From the NCBI RefSeq assembly GCF_007858365.1, contig NZ_VFIO01000006.1:62001-126000 (forward strand): a DNA stretch of 64,000 nucleotides. The letters are read 5' to 3'. The translations under genes were made by a program, and so were the position numbers. Numbering within the stretch: the stretch's first letter is position 1; every line of letters starts with the position of its first letter. The notes under the pieces are model-generated. The model made no database searches. It saw only the letters and a list, made by a program, of their open reading frames with translations, and was not told where the DNA came from. This document shows, piece after piece, positions 9,825 to 18,382 of the stretch. The DNA comes from Pseudomonas saxonica (GTDB taxonomy: Bacteria > Pseudomonadota > Gammaproteobacteria > Pseudomonadales > Pseudomonadaceae).

Positions 9825-11090
9825 TTACAGGGTCTCGCGGCGCTGCCTGACAAAATAGCGCACGGTTGCAATACCGAAACCCAACAGCAAGCCGAGTACC
9901 ACGGCCAATCCGACTATCAGGCCCTTTTTCGGCTTGATCGGATCCAGCGGCGTTTGCGCCTTGCGATCAATGCTGGCCAGACCCAACCGGCTCATGTCCG
10001 TATTCAGGCCACCCAGACGGGCAACCTCCGCACGCAGCGGCTCGATATTTTTAAGAAACAGATCTTCGTTCGTGCGCTTACCGAGCATTTCAACCTGGCG
10101 GTTGACCTCTAGCATCTGCAATTTTTTGGCGATATCCGACACTTTTTCGTTGGTAAAGTCATCTGAGGTACGCTTGAGCAAAGCTGCACGCTCGGCCTCC
10201 AGGGCTTTGCTGCCCATAAAGTACAGGGGCAGAGCTTGTGAGGTGATCTCGGTACGCATACCCCGTGAAGAAGTACCTTGTGTAGCCGCGGCCATCGCGG
10301 ATGGCGTCGTCGGCTGGGTAATACCCAACGAGTTGGCAATAGCGATAGCCTCTTGCAACTGTGCGATACGATCTGACCGTTCAGTCCGTAACTGCAGTCG
10401 CAGAGCCTTTAGCTCATCTTTAAGCTTTGCCGTTTGCAAGGTGTCGCCTTCTACCAGACCGGCAATTTCGGCGTCCTTGTCCGAACGATAGGCAGAACGT
10501 GCAGCGTTGATTTTTTCATCCAGTTCGCGCAATCGGTTATTAATAATGACTTTTAGATCCGCACTGATTTGCGCACGCTGGTTATTGATCGCGTATTCAA
10601 CAAAACCGTTAAGGATCTGCGGGCCATTAACAGAATCCGGGTAAGTCAGCTGTAACTTTAAAAAAGAACTCAAGTCGCCTGACTTGGGGTCAGGGCGAAT
10701 CAAATTAATGGCATCTCGGTTAAAAATCTCAAAGCTTTGCTCAGGCGTCATGCCCTTTTTTTGCAGCGGCTCGAACAACTCCGGGTGAGCGCGAAAGTAA
10801 TTGAGACGCGTCTCGTATGAGTCCAGTGCTGCGCCCACTTTGAGCAACGCGTCTGAGGGAGGAAGGGTGTACACCTCAGAGCGGTTCAGGGCATCAAGCT
10901 CATTGATCGCTGCCGGGCGCAGCAGGGTACTGGCCTGGTAGACGGGTTGCGCGACGAGCACATAGCCCACAGCAATGGCCGCCACGGCGGCCGTGGTGAC
11001 TGCTATCAATACCTTTTGTTGCCAAAACGAGTGAAACAGGTCAAGCACATCAATTTCTGCGTCAGCACGCGGATGTTCAGTAGTCTTCAA
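9825..11090 (-). CDS. wzz: O-antigen/polysaccharide chain length determinant (Wzz family)
   Basis: Inner-membrane co-polymerase that sets the modal length of LPS O-antigen. It has the Wzz architecture: cytoplasmic N-terminus with EIDVLDLFHSFWQQK, first membrane helix (KVLIAVTTAAVAAIAVGYVL), a long periplasmic helical domain with coiled-coil segments, and a C-terminal proline-rich helix (PIKPKKGLIVGLAVVLGLLL). I chose TTG at 11090 because AGGGAG stands six bases upstream; the longer GTG frame from 11123 adds eleven residues without a ribosome-binding site. No other O-antigen genes are adjacent, which is common for orphan wzz in Pseudomonas. Confidence 0.88.
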   Translation of the reverse strand: MKTTEHPRADAEIDVLDLFHSFWQQKVLIAVTTAAVAAIAVGYVLVAQPVYQASTLLRPAAINELDALNRSEVYTLPPSDALLKVGAALDSYETRLNYFRAHPELFEPLQKKGMTPEQSFEIFNRDAINLIRPDPKSGDLSSFLKLQLTYPDSVNGPQILNGFVEYAINNQRAQISADLKVIINNRLRELDEKINAARSAYRSDKDAEIAGLVEGDTLQTAKLKDELKALRLQLRTERSDRIAQLQEAIAIANSLGITQPTTPSAMAAATQGTSSRGMRTEITSQALPLYFMGSKALEAERAALLKRTSDDFTNEKVSDIAKKLQMLEVNRQVEMLGKRTNEDLFLKNIEPLRAEVARLGGLNTDMSRLGLASIDRKAQTPLDPIKPKKGLIVGLAVVLGLLLGFGIATVRYFVRQRRETL

Positions 11091-11562
11091 AAATAGCTCC
11101 CTGTGTGTGAACCGTTTTGGCACGTTCAGAGCTTGGCTGTTCTGGAAAAGAAAAGGGCAAGCAAATTAAAGTACATGTCTGACAGGGAAACAGCTAAAAA
11201 AGTCCCCGCCTTAATAAATCAATCACCTGACTGAACAATCGGGCAATATCATACTGATATCACCCTTGGTTAATTAAAGTCTTAATCTCACATTTTTCAA
11301 TGACATTTCCTACCCTAATTTAGGGTATTTTTTATAAATAAGTGCTTGATCACGCTAAGGCTTTTTCGTGCAGTAGAATTTTCTTACACGCACACATTCG
11401 AGTTGTGATCCATTAAGCATTCGTCTGCACTTCATCATGCGGCCGCGCGCCAATTTGCACTGAAACAGTGCAAGAACATTCTCGGGAAAGCGGCATCTTT
11501 CTACAGTCTGTGTAATTATCGCCGCCACAAAACAATAGCTAATGTGCGGAGTCATTATCAGC
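11091..11562. other. AT-rich intergenic region between wzz and the LysR gene
   Basis: About 470 bases, clearly AT-richer than its surroundings, holding the divergent promoters of wzz and the LysR gene. At 11311-11327 it contains a perfect inverted repeat TACCCTAA-T-TTAGGGTA followed by a run of Ts. No credible gene was found in it. Confidence 0.5.
11311..11327. repeat. Perfect inverted repeat in the wzz upstream region
   Basis: Eight-base arms TACCCTAA and TTAGGGTA around a single T, followed on the plus strand by TTTTTTATAAATA. It could be a protein-binding palindrome for wzz or LysR control, or a short hairpin; there is no upstream gene for it to terminate. Confidence 0.45.
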
Positions 11563-12507
11563 ATGGACATTCACCAGGCGATGCGCGTGTTTGTACGCGT
11601 AGTCGAGACCGGCAGCTTCACGGCTGCGGCACAGGCGCTTGGCTATTCCACAGCGCAGACCTCACGTTTGCTCTCGGAGCTGGAGTCCTTGTTGCAGGCG
11701 CGTTTGCTGCAACGCAGCACCCGACGTCTGGCACTGACCGAGGTGGGCACACGGTACCTGGAGCGATGCCGTTTGATTCTCGGCGAAATCGAGGATGCCA
11801 ATGCCGAAGCTGCAGGCGCTCACTTGATCCCGCGCGGGCATTTGCGTGTGCAATCGACCACGGGCTTGGGGATACAACTACTCGCGCCCTTGGTGGCCCG
11901 CTATGTGAAGCTCTACCCGCAGGTCAACATTGACTTGACGCTCTCTCAACGCCAACCCGATTTGCTGGAAGAAGGCCACGATGTAGTGATCACGTTGTCG
12001 GGGGATCTGCCCGATTCAGAAATGATTGGCCAGCCGCTGGGCAGCATCGGCAGCGTGATCTGCGCAGCCCCTTCCTATCTGAAGAGTCACGGAGTGCCAC
12101 AAACGCCCGCAGACCTGAGCCAGCATCGATGCCTGCATCTTGTTGATCCGCTTTTCACTGACAGCTGGACCTTTCGCGATGAACACGGCGAGCAGTCAAT
12201 TCGTCCGGGGCATGTGTTTCAGGTCAACGTCGCCGAGGCCATGGCACAGGCGGCGCAAGCCGGCCTGGGAATCTGCTTGTTGCCCGATTATGTGGCCGTG
12301 GATTCTTATCAGCGAGGTTCACTGGTACGCGTGCTGCCACACTACCGACTGCACGAAAAAAGCATCTTTGCGCTCTACCCTTCTCGCCGCTTTCTGGATG
12401 CCAAAGTGCGAACGTGGGTCGAGTTCTTGAAGCAGGAGATACCCAAAGTGCTGGAAATGCACCAGGCCATCGTCGATGACCCGGCACATTGGGCGTGGGG
12501 AGCTTAG
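11563..12507 (+). CDS. LysR family transcriptional regulator
   Basis: A 314-residue regulator with the LysR N-terminal winged helix ([32 protein letters not shown] to about residue 60) and a C-terminal effector-binding domain ([20 protein letters not shown] onward). I chose ATG 11563, where LysR proteins of this MDxxxAMRVF subtype begin and GGAG stands upstream, rather than the in-frame ATG at 11542. The effector is unknown. Its stop overlaps the convergent hemB stop by four bases. The divergent neighbour wzz is not an obvious target. Confidence 0.88.
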   Translation: MDIHQAMRVFVRVVETGSFTAAAQALGYSTAQTSRLLSELESLLQARLLQRSTRRLALTEVGTRYLERCRLILGEIEDANAEAAGAHLIPRGHLRVQSTTGLGIQLLAPLVARYVKLYPQVNIDLTLSQRQPDLLEEGHDVVITLSGDLPDSEMIGQPLGSIGSVICAAPSYLKSHGVPQTPADLSQHRCLHLVDPLFTDSWTFRDEHGEQSIRPGHVFQVNVAEAMAQAAQAGLGICLLPDYVAVDSYQRGSLVRVLPHYRLHEKSIFALYPSRRFLDAKVRTWVEFLKQEIPKVLEMHQAIVDDPAHWAWGA

Positions 12508-13478
12508 ATCCCCTGCAACGCCAGATCCATTGCGAAGTAGGTCAGGATCATGTCCGCACCCGCACGCTTGATCGAACCCAGGGTTTCGCGCACCACACGG
12601 GCTTCATCGATAGCGCCGGCCAACGCACCGAATTTGATCATCGCGTACTCACCGCTCACTTGATACGCCGCCAATGGCAGGCGCGATGCTTCGCGTACGT
12701 CACGGATGATGTCCAGGTAAGCACCGGCCGGCTTGACCATCAGTACGTCTGCGCCTTCCTGCTCATCCAGCAGCGACTCGCGAATGGCTTCGCGACGGTT
12801 GAGCGGGTTCATCTGGTATGACTTGCGATCGCCCTTCAATGCGCTGCCACCCGCTTCGCGGAACGGGCCATAGAGGGCCGATGCGAACTTGGTGGAATAC
12901 GCCATGATTGAGGTATCGATAAAACCGGCCGCATCGAGCGCGCTGCGGATGGCCTGTACTTGACCGTCCATCGCGGCCGACGGCGAGATGAAGTCGGCCC
13001 CCGCTGCTGCTGCCGCAACCGCCTGCTTACCCAAATTGATCAAGGTGGCATCGTTGTCAACGCCGTGATCGTGCATGACACCGCAATGGCCGTGGGAGGT
13101 GTACTCGCAGAAGCACGTGTCACTCATCACGATCATTTCAGGCGCAGTATCCTTGCAGATACGGGCCATGCGCGAGACCAGCCCGTCTTCGCGCCATGAG
13201 TCGCTGCCGGTGGCATCCAGATGGTGCGACACGCCAAAGGCCATCACCGATTTGATACCGGCACGGGCATAACGCTCAATCTCACCGGCCAGTTTCGACT
13301 CGGGGATGCGCATCACACCCGGCATGCTGGTGATGGGTACAAAGTCGTCAATCTCTTCTTCGACAAAGATCGGCAGCACCAGATCGTTCAGGCTGAATTC
13401 GGTTTCCTGAAACAGGTCGCGCAGTGTTTGTGTACGACGCAGACGGCGGGGACGGACAGAAGGGAACTGGCTAGGCAT
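12504..13478 (-). CDS. hemB: Delta-aminolevulinic acid dehydratase, zinc-dependent type
   Basis: Porphobilinogen synthase, condensing two 5-aminolevulinates in heme and corrin synthesis. About 324 residues. The Schiff-base lysines are in [13 protein letters not shown] and LMVKPAGAY. The metal site reads [14 protein letters not shown], with Cys122, Cys124 and Cys132: the three-cysteine zinc site known from E. coli and animal enzymes. The well-studied P. aeruginosa enzyme lacks these cysteines and uses magnesium, so this is probably a second, zinc-using paralogue. The start is taken at the [10 protein letters not shown] methionine (13478; ATG 13481 directly before it is equivalent); the longer frame upstream has atypical sequence. 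Confidence 0.93.
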   Translation of the reverse strand: MPSQFPSVRPRRLRRTQTLRDLFQETEFSLNDLVLPIFVEEEIDDFVPITSMPGVMRIPESKLAGEIERYARAGIKSVMAFGVSHHLDATGSDSWREDGLVSRMARICKDTAPEMIVMSDTCFCEYTSHGHCGVMHDHGVDNDATLINLGKQAVAAAAAGADFISPSAAMDGQVQAIRSALDAAGFIDTSIMAYSTKFASALYGPFREAGGSALKGDRKSYQMNPLNRREAIRESLLDEQEGADVLMVKPAGAYLDIIRDVREASRLPLAAYQVSGEYAMIKFGALAGAIDEARVVRETLGSIKRAGADMILTYFAMDLALQGI

Positions 13479-13518
13479 CATGGTTCCTGATGGGCAGGTT
13501 GAAGGCTTGATGGCGCAA

Positions 13519-13547
13519 CAAATACAGGATTGAACCTGTAAATGCAA
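13519..13547 (-). promoter_or_regulatory. Putative hemB promoter with an internal 18-bp palindrome
   Basis: Reading leftward, TTGCAT (13547-13542), a 17-base spacer and TATTTG (13524-13519) resemble -35 and -10 boxes of a sigma-70 promoter. The palindrome TACAGG-ATTGAA-CCTGTA (13523-13540) lies in the spacer and runs one or two bases into the -10 box, the arrangement expected of an operator. Confidence 0.4.
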
Positions 13548-13631
13548 AATATCCGCCCTGCCTGCGGCCCGTTGTCACGGGGCACGACAGGGCCGTTGAA
13601 CATTTCGTAAAAAAGCGTAGCATCACTGCCC

Positions 13632-13928
13632 ATGATACTCGAACAGCTCAAAGCTTTGGGCAATGACACTCGCATGCAAATGATGGAGTGGCTCAAAGAC
13701 CCACTCAGTAATTTCCCGCCTCAGGATCACGGTGATCCTGCTATCGGTGTGTGTGTCACCCATTTGCAGCACAAGGCCGGCCTGTCACCGTCCACCGCTT
13801 CTGCGCATTTGGCCATCTTGCAACGGGCCGGTTTTGTACTGAGCACCCGCATTGGCAAATGGACGTACTACCGACGCAATGAGCAGGCGATCGATGACTT
13901 TGCGGCTAGGCTGAAAATCGAGTTGTAA
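13632..13928 (+). CDS. ArsR/SmtB family transcriptional regulator
   Basis: A 98-residue winged-helix regulator. It shows the ArsR layout: MILEQLKALGNDTRMQMMEWL, then the recognition helix GLSPSTASAHLAILQRAGFV and the wing STRIGKWTYYRRNE. It has a single cysteine (Cys41) and no metal-binding cysteine pair, so a non-metal signal is more likely than arsenic or zinc sensing. It is followed by a perfect palindrome and then an alcohol dehydrogenase gene; this regulator/dehydrogenase pair suggests local control. Confidence 0.88.
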   Translation: MILEQLKALGNDTRMQMMEWLKDPLSNFPPQDHGDPAIGVCVTHLQHKAGLSPSTASAHLAILQRAGFVLSTRIGKWTYYRRNEQAIDDFAARLKIEL

Positions 13929-13938
13929 TTTTTACCCT

Positions 13939-13964
13939 ATCATTTCGTTATTTAACGAAATGAT
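13939..13964. promoter_or_regulatory. Perfect 12-bp-arm palindrome, probable ArsR operator
   Basis: ATCATTTCGTTA, two bases, TAACGAAATGAT. It lies 10 bases after the arsR stop and 32 bases before the dehydrogenase start, where an operator overlapping the downstream promoter would sit. It might instead act as a terminator hairpin, but no T run follows. Confidence 0.6.
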
Positions 13965-13996
13965 CATTATGCGTTGTGAAAAACAGAGGAAATATT

Positions 13997-15007
13997 GTGA
14001 GCACTAAAACTATCTTCGTTAAACCTGGTGGCGGTTATGACAATGTTGTCGTGGGCAGCAGCGAAGTGCGCGCCCCTGCCAGTGGTGAAATCACCGTACG
14101 CTTACACGCCAACTCCCTGAACTACCATGATTTTGCTGTAGTCAGCGGTATGTGGGGGCCAACCGAACAGCGGATCCCCATGGCGGATGGTGCGGGCGAA
14201 GTCACTGCGGTAGGCAGCGACGTCACTGAATTCAAGGTTGGCGATTCAGTCGTGAGCACCTTTTTCCCCGAGTGGATCGACGGCACACCGCTGGTTGAAG
14301 GCTTCGTGACCGTGCCTGGCGACGGCATCGACGGATATGCCCGCGAGCAAGTCACCGCCAAAGCCACCGCCTTCACCCTGGCACCTGTGGGTTACAGCCA
14401 CGCCGAAGCGTCAACCCTGACCACGGCGGGTTTGACTGCCTGGCGTGCGTTGATGGCCGATGATTCCCTCAAGCCGGGCGACACCGTGTTGATCCAGGGC
14501 ACGGGCGGGGTTTCGATATTCGCCCTGCAATTCGCCAAAATGGCGGGCGCCACTGTTATTGCGACCTCTTCCAGCGATGCAAAACTTGAGCGCCTGAAAG
14601 CGCTGGGCGCTGATCACGTCATCAACTATCGCAAAGACACCCAATGGGGCGCGACCGCACGCGCACTCACCGGTGGCCGCGGTGTTGACCATGTCATCGA
14701 AGTGGGCGGCCCCTCGACCCTTGAACAGTCGATGATTGCCGTACGGGTTGCCGGGCATATTTCGGTGATCGGCATTTTGAGTGGCGTATCCGGATCAATG
14801 GACTTTGTTCCCGCGCTGGTCAAGCAGGTGCGCCTGCAAGGCGTGCTGGTCGGTAGCCGCACCCAGCAACAAGACATGATTCGGGCCATTAATGCCAACG
14901 GTATGCGTCCGATCATTGACCGTCACTTCCCGCTGACCGACATTGTTGAAGCGTTCAAATATCAGGAAACCAACCAGCACTTCGGCAAAATCGTGCTGGA
15001 TATCTGA
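13997..15007 (+). CDS. Zinc-less medium-chain alcohol dehydrogenase / quinone oxidoreductase family
   Basis: NAD(P)-dependent oxidoreductase of 336 residues. The N-terminal GroES-like domain carries LNYHDFAVVSG and PMADGAGEVTAVG; the Rossmann domain has the GTGGVSIFALQFAKMAGA nucleotide motif. The catalytic-zinc cysteine of true alcohol dehydrogenases is not seen at the expected place (LNYHDF), so it fits the zinc-independent branch. I chose GTG 13997, which has AGAGGAA seven bases upstream, over GTG 13976. The palindrome just upstream and the preceding arsR gene suggest substrate- or stress-inducible expression. Natural substrate unknown. Confidence 0.9.
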   Translation: MSTKTIFVKPGGGYDNVVVGSSEVRAPASGEITVRLHANSLNYHDFAVVSGMWGPTEQRIPMADGAGEVTAVGSDVTEFKVGDSVVSTFFPEWIDGTPLVEGFVTVPGDGIDGYAREQVTAKATAFTLAPVGYSHAEASTLTTAGLTAWRALMADDSLKPGDTVLIQGTGGVSIFALQFAKMAGATVIATSSSDAKLERLKALGADHVINYRKDTQWGATARALTGGRGVDHVIEVGGPSTLEQSMIAVRVAGHISVIGILSGVSGSMDFVPALVKQVRLQGVLVGSRTQQQDMIRAINANGMRPIIDRHFPLTDIVEAFKYQETNQHFGKIVLDI

Positions 15008-15019
15008 TACCGCGACACA

Positions 15020-15044
15020 GGTGGCGCATTGACAGTGCGCCACC
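15020..15044 (+). terminator. Hairpin after the dehydrogenase gene
   Basis: GGTGGCGCA pairs perfectly with TGCGCCACC over a seven-base loop, 13 bases past the stop codon. It is followed by CTCTTCTATT rather than a pure T run, so it is a moderate intrinsic terminator. Confidence 0.55.
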
Positions 15045-15168
15045 CTCTTCTATTGATTCCAGAGTCTTTCCTGATGCGCCTTGAATCGGGGAGGCAGATG
15101 AACAATCGCAGTCCCCTATAGACTGCAAGTCGACGAGGATGATGGCAGGTAACTACAACGACAATTGA

Positions 15169-16194
15169 TCAGACCCACATCGGCGGGTAAGGATGCACGC
15201 GGTAAAACTGACGCAGAGCATTGATGTCAGCGTTGAACTGATTGTTCAACCAGGTTTTGAAATGCTGGTGAACTACGTGCTCGCCACTTGGCCAGGCGCG
15301 GCAGTCGGCAATGGCCTGGGCCGCTTGCATGCCGGACATCAGCGCTTTAAGCACGCCGTGCGACGAAGCAGGATCCAATATCGCCGCTGCATCACCGACC
15401 AGTATGTAGCCGGGCCCCATGGGTGCCTCGGATAGGCGCCAGGAGACGTCTGCGCCGCGTACCGGGCCAACCGGTGTCAAGGACTTGAGCGCATCGGGCG
15501 AACCGGCTATCGGCATGCTGTTTGAGTCAAAACTCAAGGTTGTCCAGTGTAGGTGATGAGTGTCGAGGCGAGCGATCCATTGCCAACCATTACTGACCGC
15601 GATAAGCCGTGGAGTGTCATAAATCCGCTCGAGCTCGTCTTGGTAATAGCCATAGCGAGCAATCAGTTGCGGTGAAAATGCCTGCCACTGGATCGGCAAT
15701 TGCCGCCGAAGCCATCCGTGCCCTCCCGAAGCATCGACTACACAGGCTGCCAGAAGCCGGTCTTGCCCTAAGGTGACCCCTGCGACCCTGTTGCCATCAT
15801 GAATGATCGTTGGGCTTGCACAGGGCTGGATAATCCGCACCCCCAAAGCACGCGCTCTGTTCATGAGTTGAACATCGAAGGCTGCTCGCTCAATCTGGAA
15901 GCCTCGCCAAGGGCCAGCCGCATCACCACCGAACTCGACAAAACGCGGCACTCCCTCCCAATGCACCCAGTGCCCATGATGCCGTAGACCAGAGAGTTCG
16001 GTCAGCTCGCGCAGTATCCCCAGTTGGCCAAGCAGCGGCTCAATGGCCGGGTGTAAGGTTTCGCCGGGGCGATGGCGCGGGAATGAATCGCGCTCCAGCA
16101 GTGCCACGTGCATACCATGCTGTGCGCACGCGATCGCTGTCGCACAGCCGGCAGGCCCTGCACCGACCACAATCACATCATATTGATTCGTCAC
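15169..16194 (-). CDS. FAD-dependent oxidoreductase (LodB / halogenase-like), partner of the LodA-like protein
   Basis: A 341-residue flavoprotein with FAD-binding VVGAGPAGCATAIACA at the N-terminus, LLERDSFPRHRPGETL, and the second FAD motif ILVGDAAAILDPASSHGV, as in the geranylgeranyl reductase / tryptophan halogenase group. Halogenase-specific WxWxIP is not seen. It starts with GTG inside the end of the preceding large gene (17-base overlap), so translation is coupled. In known lod/gox systems a flavoprotein of this kind (LodB) is needed to build the tryptophylquinone cofactor of the LodA oxidase; that role is inferred here from the pairing. Confidence 0.8.
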   Translation of the reverse strand: MTNQYDVIVVGAGPAGCATAIACAQHGMHVALLERDSFPRHRPGETLHPAIEPLLGQLGILRELTELSGLRHHGHWVHWEGVPRFVEFGGDAAGPWRGFQIERAAFDVQLMNRARALGVRIIQPCASPTIIHDGNRVAGVTLGQDRLLAACVVDASGGHGWLRRQLPIQWQAFSPQLIARYGYYQDELERIYDTPRLIAVSNGWQWIARLDTHHLHWTTLSFDSNSMPIAGSPDALKSLTPVGPVRGADVSWRLSEAPMGPGYILVGDAAAILDPASSHGVLKALMSGMQAAQAIADCRAWPSGEHVVHQHFKTWLNNQFNADINALRQFYRVHPYPPMWV

Positions 16195-18382
16195 GTAAGT
16201 GCCACGGTGTGTCGTCTTCTTTGGCTATCAGGGCGCTCTGGCTGACATACATTTGCACTCGCGTATCAATCTCCACATGACGACGCTTGAAATCATCCGC
16301 TGGCGTGCTGATTGCACCGTGTTTGTAAAGGAACAAGTACATTACCTCCCCCTCCAGACTATGCCCTGCCTCTTGCTCGGCAGCGTCCAGTTGCTCGTCA
16401 GGCTGTTGCACGATCGAGAAGGACAGTACCGACCACAGCCTTTTCTCTGCCTTTTCGGTTGCTCCAACCGCTTTATAGGCGCGATGCATGGCCAGGACTC
16501 GCCGATGGTACTGCTCAGTATTAATGTGCCCCGTAACAGCCAGTGAAAGCTGTCCTTTTAATGCTGCCGACGTGTAATCACTGTACTCGTAGGCTTGGTA
16601 CTGAACGACCTGACGACCTTCCAGTTCAACCAAAACAGGACCTTTCAGGCCGTCCCATGAGGGCGCATCACTTAAACCGATTTCGGCGTCTGTCATGGGA
16701 ATGACCGAAGAGGCGACGGTACGCGGTTCATATGTACGGGTTGAATCAGGTGCCACGCCAGGCCAATAGGAACCCAACGCTGCGCAAATCCGCGCATCTT
16801 CAGTAAACGGACTGGCTAGCATGTAACCATTAAGTTCTTCCTTGAAAGGTTTATCGATCAAACCTCGACCAATCTCCCAGCCGGGTCCGAACACGCCACT
16901 TGCGAAGTCGGGCAAGCAAGACTGGCGTTGCGCCAAGGCTACTTCAGGTGCTGTCAAAGCTTGGGCAGACACTGATTCACCAAGCGGCAAGGAGACAATG
17001 GCCGTGACACCGCGATCTTCCTCGGCAAAGTAATTGCCCTCCAAAGCCGGGTTGATCGAGTAACGAACGTCCGACAATGGATTAACACGGGCGTGCCAAA
17101 CCTCGGGGCACGGCGGCGCAGGACAAGGGAATACATTCGGATCATTTGACCACGCCTTCAGCTCGCGCTGCCCACACAGCGGGAAGAAGTCGGGAGCGCC
17201 GATGATCGAATAGGCTGCGACGCTGTCCTTGTCCAGGCCGTAGGACTCTAATTCTGGACAACGTGCCCGGACCCAGCCGTCTGCCATTGCATCCTGATAG
17301 TGCAGCGTGCGATAGCCACCCTGCCTGACGATCGCATCAACACCTTCGACGTTATTCAGATCTTCGATCGTGCCGTCGTCAAGGACCCGATGGCGACCAT
17401 GCAAGAGCCCACCCGTGCCCGCTGGCATCGTAAATGACAAGGGTTGCCCCTGATAGTGGGCCAACTCAACCAACCGCTCCTTGGCATCCGGGACCAAAAG
17501 CCCAGTACCCATGTCAGTGGGTTCAGCCCAATGACACAGGCCTTCGGTAATGACAAATGGATAATTCAGGATGTCTGGTTCTTGCCATCCCGTTGCGCTG
17601 TACATCATATGCACTTGCCGGATCTTCTCATTGATCTGGTAGTTTTCCAGATGCACTGTCAAGTCCAGGCCCTGCAGGCATTCCTTGCCATTGAATAATT
17701 TGTGTATCGGCACCCAAAAACTCAAATTTGCGTCAGAGGGTGATTGAAAACTCATAGGACCGAAGCTTTCACTATCACCGTTTTTTTGCATGGCAATGTA
17801 CGCGCCATAACGGGCCGGAATGACCCGCATCTGCTGCGTATCGGCCTCTACAAAGGGCAGGAAGCCACGCCGTGCGGCATCATACAAGGCGGGTGCGGTA
17901 CCTATTCGGGCCACGCCGGTACGGGAGAAACACAGGTCTGCCTTGGCTTTATGTACGGTTTCCGGGCGTGGCCGATACTCATAAGCAAACACGACTATGG
18001 CCAATGGCGCTGAGCCCGCGTATGCACTCAACATCTCCATGCTGGGTGGGTTGAACCCGTAAACGAAATTCAGTAACTGCTCAATTTCAAGCGCTGTAGG
18101 GAAAGCCGTCAGTTGGGTTCCATCGGCGGTGCTCAACACATTCGGCGAAGCAAACGCGTGATACAACAAACTTTCTGCAGGCCGACCGGCTTCGATGCCA
18201 CGCCCCCCAGCGGGAGAAAAGTCTTCAAAGCCCTTGAGGGCTCGGTCAACAGACAATGGTTTGCTCAGTTCCTGCTGCAAGTTTGGCGCAGTGATGTCCA
18301 AGCCATGTTGGAGCAGAAGTGAGTGCCAGCCGTGCGGAGCCAAGCGCGAGCAGGCAAGTTGTACATCACTGAACAAAGCCAT
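16178..18382 (-). CDS. Large divergent LodA/GoxA-like protein (putative quinocofactor oxidase family)
   Basis: A 734-residue protein without signal peptide; GAGG eight bases before the ATG supports the start. Residues 1-130 contain GRGIEAGRPAESLLYHAF, which I cannot assign. From about residue 150 features recall LodA-type amino acid oxidases: SRTGVARIGTAP, then SGVFGPGWEIG (about 495-505) and SYWPGVAPD with Trp540, corresponding to family motifs around the cofactor Cys (CVGGxFFPGIE) and Trp (WWPAxRPD). At the position I align with the cofactor Cys there is Phe493; the nearest Cys is 489. So cofactor formation is doubtful or shifted. The coupled flavoprotein gene downstream supports the LodA assignment. 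The family call rests on recalled motifs, not on an alignment. Confidence 0.55.
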   Translation of the reverse strand: MALFSDVQLACSRLAPHGWHSLLLQHGLDITAPNLQQELSKPLSVDRALKGFEDFSPAGGRGIEAGRPAESLLYHAFASPNVLSTADGTQLTAFPTALEIEQLLNFVYGFNPPSMEMLSAYAGSAPLAIVVFAYEYRPRPETVHKAKADLCFSRTGVARIGTAPALYDAARRGFLPFVEADTQQMRVIPARYGAYIAMQKNGDSESFGPMSFQSPSDANLSFWVPIHKLFNGKECLQGLDLTVHLENYQINEKIRQVHMMYSATGWQEPDILNYPFVITEGLCHWAEPTDMGTGLLVPDAKERLVELAHYQGQPLSFTMPAGTGGLLHGRHRVLDDGTIEDLNNVEGVDAIVRQGGYRTLHYQDAMADGWVRARCPELESYGLDKDSVAAYSIIGAPDFFPLCGQRELKAWSNDPNVFPCPAPPCPEVWHARVNPLSDVRYSINPALEGNYFAEEDRGVTAIVSLPLGESVSAQALTAPEVALAQRQSCLPDFASGVFGPGWEIGRGLIDKPFKEELNGYMLASPFTEDARICAALGSYWPGVAPDSTRTYEPRTVASSVIPMTDAEIGLSDAPSWDGLKGPVLVELEGRQVVQYQAYEYSDYTSAALKGQLSLAVTGHINTEQYHRRVLAMHRAYKAVGATEKAEKRLWSVLSFSIVQQPDEQLDAAEQEAGHSLEGEVMYLFLYKHGAISTPADDFKRRHVEIDTRVQMYVSQSALIAKEDDTPWHLRDESI

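Noticed and set aside
13479..13547. N-terminal extension of HemB
   Set aside because: The extra residues are Cys-rich and lie on the putative promoter; the enzyme family begins at the MPSQFP methionine.
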